From assembly GCA_001800185.1 (NCBI GenBank), contig MGUX01000070.1, positions 1-5,642 on the forward strand: a stretch of 5,642 nt of DNA. Direction: 5' to 3'. The position numbers and the translations under genes were made by a program. Shown in pieces: positions 1-5,210 of the stretch; the first letter of the stretch is position 1, and every line of letters begins with the position of its first letter. Source of the DNA: Elusimicrobia bacterium RIFCSPLOWO2_12_FULL_59_9. Lineage in GTDB: Bacteria; Elusimicrobiota; Elusimicrobia; O2-12-FULL-59-9. The notes below the pieces were generated by a model, which searched no databases, was not told the DNA's origin, and worked only from the letters and a program-made list of their open reading frames with translations.

Positions 1-74
1 CTTTCGGAAAAACGCCGCGCGCTGGCTTCCAAGTACCCGCAGAGATTTGAGACGGGCAATAGGGACTCCGGCAC
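1..74 (-). CDS. AMP-forming acyl/aminoacyl ligase, N-terminal fragment (runs off left edge)
   Basis: Only the first 24 codons are in the window. They read MPESLLPVSNLCGYLEASAR followed by RFSE, and the frame stays open to base 1. A short leader followed by a '.YLEASARRFS.K'-like stretch is the usual opening of ANL-superfamily AMP-dependent acyl-CoA synthetases and adenylation enzymes ('LLEASAARFPDKPAL' style), which activate a carboxylate as acyl-AMP and pass it to CoA or a carrier protein. The GTG start overlaps the carrier-protein stop (TAGTG), and a GAGG lies 5 bases upstream, so translation is probably coupled. A ligase next to a stand-alone carrier protein would fit loading of that carrier. 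No catalytic motif is visible, so the family call rests on a short N-terminal resemblance plus context. It could be another protein. Confidence 0.55.
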   Translation of the reverse strand, partial: MPESLLPVSNLCGYLEASARRFSE

Positions 75-331
75 TATTTCCTCGTGGCGCGCTTACTCTC
101 GATGAAAACTGCGATATCTTGAATTCGTTCAAAATTGTCCACGGTAGCGTCGTGGGCATCCACTTCGATGACGAACCTCTGCTCGATGAACCCAATCATC
201 CGCAGCATCCCCAGCGAATCCACGATTCCGCTGGTCAGCAACGGCGTGTCATCTTGCAAGTTCGCGCTTCTTTCACCCGGCAAGAACTGAGAAAGAATGT
301 ACTGACGGATTTCTTCTCTTATGTTATCCAT
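74..331 (-). CDS. Acyl carrier protein (stand-alone, 85 aa)
   Basis: A cytosolic carrier that holds an acyl or aminoacyl group as a thioester on a 4'-phosphopantetheine arm. The protein is 85 residues long and acidic in its first half, with the helical plan of the PP-binding family. The attachment motif is GIVDSLGML at about residues 35-43, with Ser39 as the modified serine. It ends in a 'DNFERIQDIAVFIESK' helix IV. The 'SGIVDSLGML..IGFIEQRF.IEV' core and 'NFE.I..IA.FI' ending resemble specialised carriers of the PltL or exosortase-associated type more than housekeeping AcpP. The ATG at 331-329 is chosen because GAGGA lies just upstream; an upstream ATG would add 31 residues that overlap the dehydrogenase and look unlike a carrier protein. 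It sits 16 bases after the acyl-CoA dehydrogenase and overlaps the ligase start. The natural cargo is unknown. Confidence 0.93.
   Translation of the reverse strand: MDNIREEIRQYILSQFLPGERSANLQDDTPLLTSGIVDSLGMLRMIGFIEQRFVIEVDAHDATVDNFERIQDIAVFIESKRATRK
80..83 (-). promoter_or_regulatory. Ribosome binding site for the ligase
   Basis: GAGG on the minus strand lies 5 bases before the GTG at 74-72, inside the last codons of the carrier-protein gene. It supports this GTG over the later in-frame TTG at 59-57 and supports a coupled start at the TAGTG overlap. Confidence 0.5.
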
Positions 332-334
332 GCT

Positions 335-339
335 TCCTC
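335..339 (-). promoter_or_regulatory. Ribosome binding site for the acyl carrier protein
   Basis: GAGGA on the minus strand lies 3 bases before the ATG at 331-329, in the 16-base gap after the dehydrogenase stop. The spacing is short, but the site picks the 85-residue product over the longer in-frame reading. Confidence 0.5.
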
Positions 340-347
340 GAATCCAC

Positions 348-1520
348 TCAGAGTCCCAGAGATTTCGCGATGATGTTCCTCTGTATTTCCGAAGTTCCTG
401 AATACAGCGTGCTGCCCATGGCATCGCGCAGTTCCCGTTCGATTTGCTGCTCTACCATGTAGCCGTAACCTCCGAAGATCTGCATCGCATCCTGGCAGTT
501 CGCGATGAGAGATTCGGCGACGTACAGCTTCGCGACAGAAGCTTCCAGCATGGCGTCCCGGCCACGCTCCTTCAGCCACCCGATGCGGTAGACCAGCGGC
601 CGGCACGTGTCCAGACGAACCTTCATGTCAACGATGCGATTCGCGACCGACTGGAATTTCCCAATCGACTTGCCAAACTGCTTGCGAGACTGCGCGTGGC
701 GGATGGACCGTTCGAGCTGTTTCCTCATCATCCCGAGGGAATTGGCGAGAATGCAGCCGCGCTCCCATTCCATGGAAGATTCAAACACCGTTACGCCACG
801 GCCTTCGCGCCCCAGCCGATTCGAGACGGGAACTTCGCAGTTGTCAAAAATGACTTCACCCATGGGTGAGGTGCGCAGGCCCATCTTCTCCAGTTTCTTA
901 CTCACGAAAACCCCGGGGCTATCTCGTTCCACTAGAAAAGCCGTAATGCCCATCGGCCCCAGGGCAGGTTCAAGAGTGGCGTAGGCTACAAACAGATCGG
1001 CGACTTGCGCGTTGGTGACAAAGGTTTTCGTCCCATTCAGAACATAGCGGTCGTCTTTCCGCTCGGCGCGTGTGCGCATCGAGAATACATCCGAGCCGGC
1101 GTCCGGCTCCGAAGCGGCATTTGCGCCGATCCATTCACCATTCGACAGGCTGGGAAGATAACGCTGCCTCTGTTCTTCCGAGCCGTAGAGTGAAATGGGC
1201 AGAGTCGTGGTCCAGAGGTGGGCGTTGATGGAGAAAAGCAGCCCCTGATCGGCGGCTCCGTACCCGAGACCCTCCATCACGGCGATGACATCCATGATTC
1301 CGAGCCCCATGCCACCGTATTGGCGAGAAACTGGCATCCCCAGCACGCCGAACGCGGCGCATTTCCTCCAGGCTTCGCGGCTGAATTCTTCGTCGCGATC
1401 ACGCCGGATCATTTCCTCGCACAGTTCAGTCCGGGCGAACTCGATCGCACCTTCCCGAAGCTTCTGCTGCTCTTCCGAGAGCTCGGACACTAGTTCTGAG
1501 TCGTTGAATGCCGCGGCCAC
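348..1520 (-). CDS. Acyl-CoA dehydrogenase-family flavoprotein (possibly acting on acyl-ACP)
   Basis: A FAD enzyme that introduces an alpha,beta double bond into an acyl thioester. From the GTG at 1520 it has 390 residues, close to the family norm of about 380-400. In order there is an N-terminal helical domain ('LSEEQQKLREGAIEFAR'), the middle-domain signature ASEPDAGSD at about 136-144, RKQFGKSIGKFQ at about 279-290, and the C-terminal block with QIFGGYGYM and then YSGTSEIQR at about 373-381. The usual base position in YEGTS is Ser374 here (codon 399-401). A Glu in MEWERG (Glu253, codon 762-764) aligns with the helix-G base of isovaleryl-CoA dehydrogenase, a position also reported for prolyl-carrier-protein oxidases. 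The GTG is preferred over the ATG at 1562-1560 because AAGGAG lies 8 bases before the GTG, while the ATG has no Shine-Dalgarno and falls inside a TATAAT box. The neighbouring carrier protein and ligase suggest a carrier-bound substrate; this is inference. Confidence 0.93.
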   Translation of the reverse strand: MAAAFNDSELVSELSEEQQKLREGAIEFARTELCEEMIRRDRDEEFSREAWRKCAAFGVLGMPVSRQYGGMGLGIMDVIAVMEGLGYGAADQGLLFSINAHLWTTTLPISLYGSEEQRQRYLPSLSNGEWIGANAASEPDAGSDVFSMRTRAERKDDRYVLNGTKTFVTNAQVADLFVAYATLEPALGPMGITAFLVERDSPGVFVSKKLEKMGLRTSPMGEVIFDNCEVPVSNRLGREGRGVTVFESSMEWERGCILANSLGMMRKQLERSIRHAQSRKQFGKSIGKFQSVANRIVDMKVRLDTCRPLVYRIGWLKERGRDAMLEASVAKLYVAESLIANCQDAMQIFGGYGYMVEQQIERELRDAMGSTLYSGTSEIQRNIIAKSLGL

Positions 1521-1528
1521 CGGTGATT

Positions 1529-1534
1529 CTCCTT
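1529..1534 (-). promoter_or_regulatory. Ribosome binding site that decides the dehydrogenase start
   Basis: AAGGAG on the minus strand lies 8 bases before the GTG at 1520-1518. It lies inside the 14-codon extension that would be coding if the ATG at 1562 were used, so it argues for the shorter 390-residue protein. Confidence 0.65.
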
Positions 1535-1560
1535 TTCTAACCGAATCGGAATCAGCACGC

Positions 1561-1589
1561 ATTATATCGCGTGAGAGAAATCCACTTAA
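1561..1589 (-). promoter_or_regulatory. Candidate sigma70-type internal promoter for the acyl module
   Basis: A perfect -10 hexamer TATAAT lies at 1566-1561 on the minus strand. The -35 at the 17-base spacing is a weak TTAAGT (1589-1584; 3 of 6 matches to TTGACA), and there is no TGn extension. A transcript starting about 7 bases downstream would have a leader of roughly 35 bases containing the AAGGAG site before GTG 1520. The box lies in the 130-base gap after the acetyltransferase gene, where an internal promoter for dehydrogenase-carrier-ligase would be expected. The weak -35 means it may need an activator or may be fortuitous. Confidence 0.45.
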
Positions 1590-1593
1590 AGCA

Positions 1594-1619
1594 ATTGGCT
1601 ACTCCCTTCAGGCTGGCAA
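1594..1619 (-). repeat. 26-bp imperfect direct repeat, copy B (after acetyltransferase gene)
   Basis: This stretch matches 2387-2412 at 22 of 26 positions without gaps. The plus-strand core ATTGGCTACTCYCTTCA has one difference in 17. On the minus strand it reads like a translation leader: AAGGGAG, six bases, then ATT where copy A has ATG. That ATT is in frame with the dehydrogenase, with no stop between. The repeat unit is 793 bases and contains the whole acetyltransferase gene. Confidence 0.8.
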
Positions 1620-1650
1620 GCATACCTGGAACCTCTCACACTGCATTGGC

Positions 1651-2388
1651 TCATCGGACAGGCCCTCCATCCAGGGTACGACGAAAACTCTCCAGATCTT
1701 GCAAAAGTTCCGAGAGCGGCTTGTCCCACCAACGCTCGGCGAGTAGCTGCTCGATGATCTCCTTCTTAAATCGGTAGCTCACGACTCGGGCTGGATACCC
1801 CATCACAATCGCGTACGGCGGGACATCCTCATACACGACCGCTCCAGCCCCAATAAACGCGCCGTCTCCGATCTTTCTTACGGAAGGCATGATAATGGCG
1901 TTGTGTCCAATGAAGACGTCATTGCCGATCACGGTAGGAGGACGGCTGACGAGGTCTTCGCTGACGTATCCATGGCCGGGGCCATAGAAGAACTGGTGTG
2001 TTGATTTAAGGTTCCGGGGATGGTTCATATTAAATGCGCGTACTGTCCGGTATATGGAGCAGAATCGGCCGATTTTCATTCCCGGCCTGAAGTGCCAGGG
2101 CACGAATGGTGAGCCTTTCGTGTACAAGCCGATTTCCACTCCGTGGTACTGGAGCATGATCTCGCGTAAAGTTAAAGAGTAATATTCTCCACCCTCAAGG
2201 ACTCCCACCAACCACCGTATCATAAAACGTATCGCTATTCGGGGGCGCACAAATCCGTATAGCCAGCAAAGCAAACGACCGAGCCAAGATCTTCGGCCTT
2301 CCCGGGGTTGTCTACCGGAGAGTAAGAGGTCTCTCACACTTTCTGTTTTAGATCCGATGTCACCGGATACACTCGTCTCAGTGCTCAT
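1651..2388 (-). CDS. Hexapeptide-repeat (left-handed beta-helix) O-acetyltransferase, CatB/WcaF-like
   Basis: Probably transfers an acetyl group (possibly another acyl group) from CoA to a sugar hydroxyl in the cytosol. It has 245 residues. An Arg-rich hydrophobic N-terminal segment (about 34-65) is followed by 'EGGEYYSLTLREIMLQYHGVEIG'-like sequence. A beta-helix domain runs from about 84: MKIGRFCSI (104-112), MNHP (121-124, whose His123 is the probable catalytic His of the xenobiotic-acetyltransferase group), VIGNDVFIGHNAIIMPSV (143-160) and GDGAFIGAGAVVYEDVPPY (164-182) with MGYPARVV closing the helix. A C-terminal helix with a WWD motif follows. The ATG at 2388 has an AGAGAG weak Shine-Dalgarno about 8 bases upstream. 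It follows the methyltransferase after 202 bases and precedes the acyl module. The gene is bracketed by a 26-base direct repeat, which hints at insertion. The exact acceptor cannot be read from sequence. Confidence 0.92.
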   Translation of the reverse strand: MSTETSVSGDIGSKTESVRDLLLSGRQPREGRRSWLGRLLCWLYGFVRPRIAIRFMIRWLVGVLEGGEYYSLTLREIMLQYHGVEIGLYTKGSPFVPWHFRPGMKIGRFCSIYRTVRAFNMNHPRNLKSTHQFFYGPGHGYVSEDLVSRPPTVIGNDVFIGHNAIIMPSVRKIGDGAFIGAGAVVYEDVPPYAIVMGYPARVVSYRFKKEIIEQLLAERWWDKPLSELLQDLESFRRTLDGGPVR

Positions 2389-2412
2389 TGGCTACTCTCT
2401 TCATGGCGGCAA
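2387..2412 (-). repeat. 26-bp imperfect direct repeat, copy A (over acetyltransferase start)
   Basis: Partner of 1594-1619, with 22 of 26 identical. It covers the first two bases of the acetyltransferase ATG and its ribosome-binding region (AGAGAG, then AGTAGCCA-type spacing). Differences from copy B fall at repeat positions 12, 18, 20 and 21 counted on the plus strand. Similarity stops sharply on both sides. Confidence 0.8.
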
Positions 2413-2445
2413 AAAGTAAACGCGTGTTTGCCGTAGTTCAGGAGA

Positions 2446-2455
2446 ATAATTTCCG
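2446..2455. repeat. 10-bp direct repeat, copy 1
   Basis: Plus-strand ATAATTTCCG, identical to 2485-2494 and 39 bases away from it. The similarity extends upstream as CAGGAGA here against CAGGTG at the other copy. It lies about 58-67 bases upstream of the acetyltransferase start. It could be an operator half-site or a short duplication. Confidence 0.5.
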
Positions 2456-2484
2456 TGCCGGGGAAACGCTTTAGAACACAGGTG

Positions 2485-2494
2485 ATAATTTCCG
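2485..2494. repeat. 10-bp direct repeat, copy 2
   Basis: Second copy of ATAATTTCCG, preceded by CAGGTG. The spacing of 39 bases is close to four helical turns, so both copies would face roughly the same side of the DNA if they are protein sites. Confidence 0.5.
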
Positions 2495-2542
2495 ACGCAG
2501 GAATGGCTAAACCCGTATTACGCCCGACTGTGGCTCGGCAAA

Positions 2543-2579
2543 GACCGGCAGCCTTTCCAGCGGTCCGCTACCTGCCGTC
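2543..2579 (-). other. Weak stem-loop downstream of the methyltransferase gene
   Basis: On the minus strand GACGGCAG (2579-2572) can pair with CTGCCGGTC (2551-2543) as an 8-bp stem with one bulged G. The 20-base loop contains a small AGCG/CGCT hairpin. It begins 11 bases after the methyltransferase stop and is followed by only three T residues, so it is not a convincing intrinsic terminator. It could mark an mRNA end or a processing point. Confidence 0.25.
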
Positions 2580-2590
2580 GGCAAATTCTT

Positions 2591-3616
2591 CTAAATCCGG
2601 CGTCTATTTCTCCTACGAACGTTCCGGAGAAACACTCCAATCCGGGTTTTCTTAACCGCCATCTTGATTCGATGTGTCATCGGCGCGTGTGGCAGGAGAT
2701 TGCGGACGACATCGGCATCCGACCAGGGAACAGCATGCAATGGTGGAATGGCAGTCTTGCGGTAAATGCCCACCATATAGCACGGTGCGATTGCTTCTTC
2801 TTGTGTGAGTCGTTCATCAGCGGCGACCGCAAGTTCGATGCCGTCCAACGTTTGAACACAGCCCAAGAACGGGGCATAAACGCCTCCATAGGTGACAAGC
2901 CGCTCGCATCGCCCAGCGAATTGGGCGTTCACGAGCCTCAACAGGTCGCTGGAACGGACTGATTCGAATCCGGTCACCTGCCAACGCGGAGGTACTTTAT
3001 AACGCCAATGAGGCAACTCCCGGCGGACTATTCTCATTCTTTCCTCACTGAATTGCCAGCGGGTCTCTCCAATGTATTCGTAGATCATCACCATTCCGCT
3101 AGGCTCAAGCGCCTTATTCACTTCGTAGAGCACATGTTCCAGGTTAATCAAATGGTGCAGGATGCCGTTGCAGAGGATGAAGTCGTAAGCCTTTTCCGGC
3201 AGGCTGACAAAGTTAAGATCACCATCGCTGGTAGCGATCCCACCACGGGCGGCAGCGCGCCGGTTGCTGTGAGGATTCAATTCGATCGTTTCAAAACGCT
3301 CCGTGAAACCTTCCTCGATCAGAAACTTCTCTACTCGGCCGATTCCCGAGCCAAGGCTAAGACACCGTTCCCTTTTCCCGAATTGCTCGGGGAGAAATGA
3401 AGTCCACTCCGAGTAACGACGGTAATGGGGGCCATTCAACCGTGGCTCGCGTCCCAAAAGCAGGCGCGTCTTGTAAGAAATGATGCAAGGGTGATTGATA
3501 CGAAAACCCGCGAGCGCTTCATCGTCCACATACCTGCCGGCTTCTATTTCATCCGCCACCGTTTTCTGATATGCTGCGCTACGTGATTGTTCAACAGAGA
3601 TAACGAAATTGGCCAC
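2591..3616 (-). CDS. Class I SAM-dependent methyltransferase
   Basis: A Rossmann-fold methyltransferase, here probably modifying a sugar or lipid-linked glycan precursor in the cytosol. It has 341 residues from the GTG at 3616. Motif I is LSLGSGIGRVEKFL (about 86-99), the acidic end of strand 2 is TIELNPHS (110-117), motif IV is YDFILCNGILHHL (about 144-156), and 'HVLYEVNKALEPSGMVMIYEY' carries the post-motif helix and strand 5. The roughly 80 residues before motif I and the region after about 195 are accessory and not recognised. The C-terminus is strongly basic (RNVRRRNRRRI). The GTG at 3616 is preferred over the in-frame GTG at 3628 because GGAGG sits exactly 5 bases upstream. It follows the flippase stop by 27 bases, so it is probably cotranscribed. 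The methyl acceptor (O, N or C) cannot be told. Confidence 0.9.
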   Translation of the reverse strand: MANFVISVEQSRSAAYQKTVADEIEAGRYVDDEALAGFRINHPCIISYKTRLLLGREPRLNGPHYRRYSEWTSFLPEQFGKRERCLSLGSGIGRVEKFLIEEGFTERFETIELNPHSNRRAAARGGIATSDGDLNFVSLPEKAYDFILCNGILHHLINLEHVLYEVNKALEPSGMVMIYEYIGETRWQFSEERMRIVRRELPHWRYKVPPRWQVTGFESVRSSDLLRLVNAQFAGRCERLVTYGGVYAPFLGCVQTLDGIELAVAADERLTQEEAIAPCYMVGIYRKTAIPPLHAVPWSDADVVRNLLPHAPMTHRIKMAVKKTRIGVFLRNVRRRNRRRI

Positions 3617-3620
3617 AGCG

Positions 3621-3626
3621 CCCTCC
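3621..3626 (-). promoter_or_regulatory. Strong ribosome binding site for the methyltransferase
   Basis: GGAGGG on the minus strand, 4-5 bases before the GTG at 3616-3614. It would be codons 2-3 of the longer reading from GTG 3628, which has no comparable site upstream, so it selects the shorter product. Confidence 0.7.
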
Positions 3627-3643
3627 ACACTTGACTTGGTCTA

Positions 3644-5155
3644 TCACAACCGCGTTTCTACCGCGGCTTTCGCCTTCGGGGATCCCCTACCCTTGATCAA
3701 ACTGAAGAACGAGGATTCCGGCCCGAAGACCGATATACGTAAACTGGGAAAAACAAGAAGCATGCTAAGCGAAAGCGGAACCATCAGACCCACGGCTGTT
3801 AGAAAGACGGTCTTCCAGTCGAAACCGGGCCCCCATCCCCAGACGGCTAAGCCTGCCAACAGCGTCCCGGCCGCGAACGTTGCAAATCCTCTCAAGAATA
3901 TTGCCGAAGGGACCGCGTGTTCACGGCGTAACCGCGAGACGCAGACGATCGTCGCCAGCAACTCTCCACCCAATCCGCAAGCCGCAATCCCCGGCAGTCC
4001 GTAGCCGGCCCAGGTAACGAAAAGCATCCCCGCCAGCGCAGTCGTCCTGGCGATGTTTGAAACCATCGCGTTTCTCGTGTCCCCCAGCGCCATCGCCGCC
4101 ACAGTTGGGGCGACGCGCAAAGTCCGCAGGCCCCACATTCCGCCTAATATCCCGATAAAGGCTCCGGCCGCCACGTACTTTGCCCCGTAAATCAGCACGA
4201 CAAATGGTCCCCCAGCCACAATAAACAAGACTGCCATCAGAACGGCCCCCACTGTGATCGCCTCGCAACACACTGCGTAACGCCGTTCAAACTGACTGCG
4301 AAGTGTCTGAACCCGTGAGAGCAATGGAAGGAACAAGGATGAGTACACGCCCGCGATCATGGTCGCCGGTGCCATGGTAAGCGCGAAGGCGACCGAGTAG
4401 ACGCCGAGATCGGTCAAAGAGTAAGTGCTTCTCGAAAACAGCCGCTGTGCGGAGGCGATGACAAAGCGGTCACCATCAAAAATGACAAACATCAGGAGCC
4501 CGTTGACCAGCAGCGGCCAGCCGAACGAAGACATCCGTTTGATATAGGAGAGGTCCCATGCCCAGCCGTAGCGGCGCTCGGCTACCAGGTGCGAGCCGAT
4601 GGCCGTAAACGCAGCCTGAGCAATCAGCAGCCACAACATGGCCGAGAAGTCGCGCAAGCTGAGAGCCAGTGGAAAGGCTCCTAACGTCACCAGTGCGTTT
4701 GAAACGATGTCGTTGATCACCGCTGGGCCAAATTTCATCTCCCGCTGGAGGCGATTCAGGTCCAGGTGGGTGAATCCCCGGATGGCGGGCACCAGCGCCA
4801 CACACTGGAAGGCCCACCGTGCGTCAGGAACTCCGAACAGGCCTGACAGCGGTCCCGCCAAAACAAAAATCAGACTGGCATTGATCAAACCACGGATGGC
4901 GCGCAGAAGCTGGGCGGTTTTCTGAAAACGAGCCTCATTGCCATCCTCCGCTTGCACCAGAAGTGCTTCAATGGAAAGGTTGCTAGCCATTTCAAACAGA
5001 TGGAAAGTCATTGCTAAAGTTGCGGCAATGCCGAAATTTTCCGGGCTGATCAGCCTAGCCAGGACTACATTCCTAATGAAGGAGCAGGCCTGGACAATGA
5101 CCTGGTTGGCTCCCAGCTTTAGACCGCTTTTCAGGAACAGTAACCGCGTTGTCAT
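3644..5155 (-). CDS. Oligosaccharide flippase / polysaccharide biosynthesis protein (Wzx/WzxC-like, MOP superfamily)
   Basis: An inner-membrane protein expected to flip undecaprenyl-linked glycan units to the periplasmic face. It has 503 residues, a normal length for the family, and about 12-14 hydrophobic segments spread along the whole chain. Family-like features include ARLISPENFGIAA near the end of the first membrane segment (about 33-45), FGWPLLVNGLLMF then DGDRFVIAS (about 211-235), LGVYSVAFALTMAP (about 250-263) and a mid-protein 'SLFLPLLSRVQ' loop. The C-terminal tail is hydrophilic and basic. The ATG at 5155 is chosen; a TTG at 5197 would add 14 residues and leave a 13-base gap to the deacetylase, but neither start has a clear Shine-Dalgarno. 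It sits between the deacetylase and the methyltransferase, as expected in a glycan export operon. A lipid II flippase role is unlikely in this context. The substrate is unknown. Confidence 0.92.
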   Translation of the reverse strand: MTTRLLFLKSGLKLGANQVIVQACSFIRNVVLARLISPENFGIAATLAMTFHLFEMASNLSIEALLVQAEDGNEARFQKTAQLLRAIRGLINASLIFVLAGPLSGLFGVPDARWAFQCVALVPAIRGFTHLDLNRLQREMKFGPAVINDIVSNALVTLGAFPLALSLRDFSAMLWLLIAQAAFTAIGSHLVAERRYGWAWDLSYIKRMSSFGWPLLVNGLLMFVIFDGDRFVIASAQRLFSRSTYSLTDLGVYSVAFALTMAPATMIAGVYSSLFLPLLSRVQTLRSQFERRYAVCCEAITVGAVLMAVLFIVAGGPFVVLIYGAKYVAAGAFIGILGGMWGLRTLRVAPTVAAMALGDTRNAMVSNIARTTALAGMLFVTWAGYGLPGIAACGLGGELLATIVCVSRLRREHAVPSAIFLRGFATFAAGTLLAGLAVWGWGPGFDWKTVFLTAVGLMVPLSLSMLLVFPSLRISVFGPESSFFSLIKGRGSPKAKAAVETRL

Positions 5156-5210
5156 GGTCAGATTCAAAAGCAATGTCGGTTGATATTGACTGCCCAATTC
5201 AGGCCAGTTT

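Larger units (their letters stand above)
2389..2590 (-). other. 202-base spacer between methyltransferase and acetyltransferase genes
   Basis: This is the longest non-coding stretch in an otherwise tight operon. No credible small gene is seen. It contains the 10-base direct repeat pair, a weak stem-loop just after the methyltransferase stop, and most of repeat copy A. I found no convincing -35/-10 pair; the best is TTGCCG and TAATAC at a short 15-base spacing (2541-2515 region), which is weak. It may be a regulatory leader or a scar from gene insertion. Confidence 0.5.

Noticed and set aside
332..424. Longer N-terminus for the acyl carrier protein from ATG 424
   Set aside because: It would overlap the dehydrogenase by 77 bases and add 31 residues not seen in carrier proteins. 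ATG 331 has its own GAGGA site.
444..984. Open plus-strand frames of 141 and 125 codons opposite the dehydrogenase
   Set aside because: They lie wholly antisense to a clearly conserved acyl-CoA dehydrogenase and show no recognisable domain. They are byproducts of its codon composition.
1644..1651. Third copy of the AGCCAATG 8-mer at the acetyltransferase stop
   Set aside because: Only 8 bases match the core of the 26-base repeat and the flanks do not, so chance is sufficient.
2543..2579. Intrinsic terminator after the methyltransferase gene
   Set aside because: The stem is bulged, the loop is long and only three T residues follow. It is kept as a weak stem-loop, not called a terminator.
3609..4004. 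Plus-strand open frame of 131 codons opposite the flippase 3' end
   Set aside because: Low-complexity Pro/Ala/Ser/Thr-rich sequence antisense to membrane-segment codons, with no known fold and no operon context.
3921..4817. Other-frame minus-strand readings inside the flippase (3921-4271 and 4476-4817)
   Set aside because: Rich in Gly, Arg and Cys with no domain, and fully inside the well-supported flippase frame.
5156..5197. TTG start for the flippase adding 14 residues
   Set aside because: No Shine-Dalgarno supports it, and an ATG follows directly before the hydrophobic N-terminus. It remains a possible alternative.
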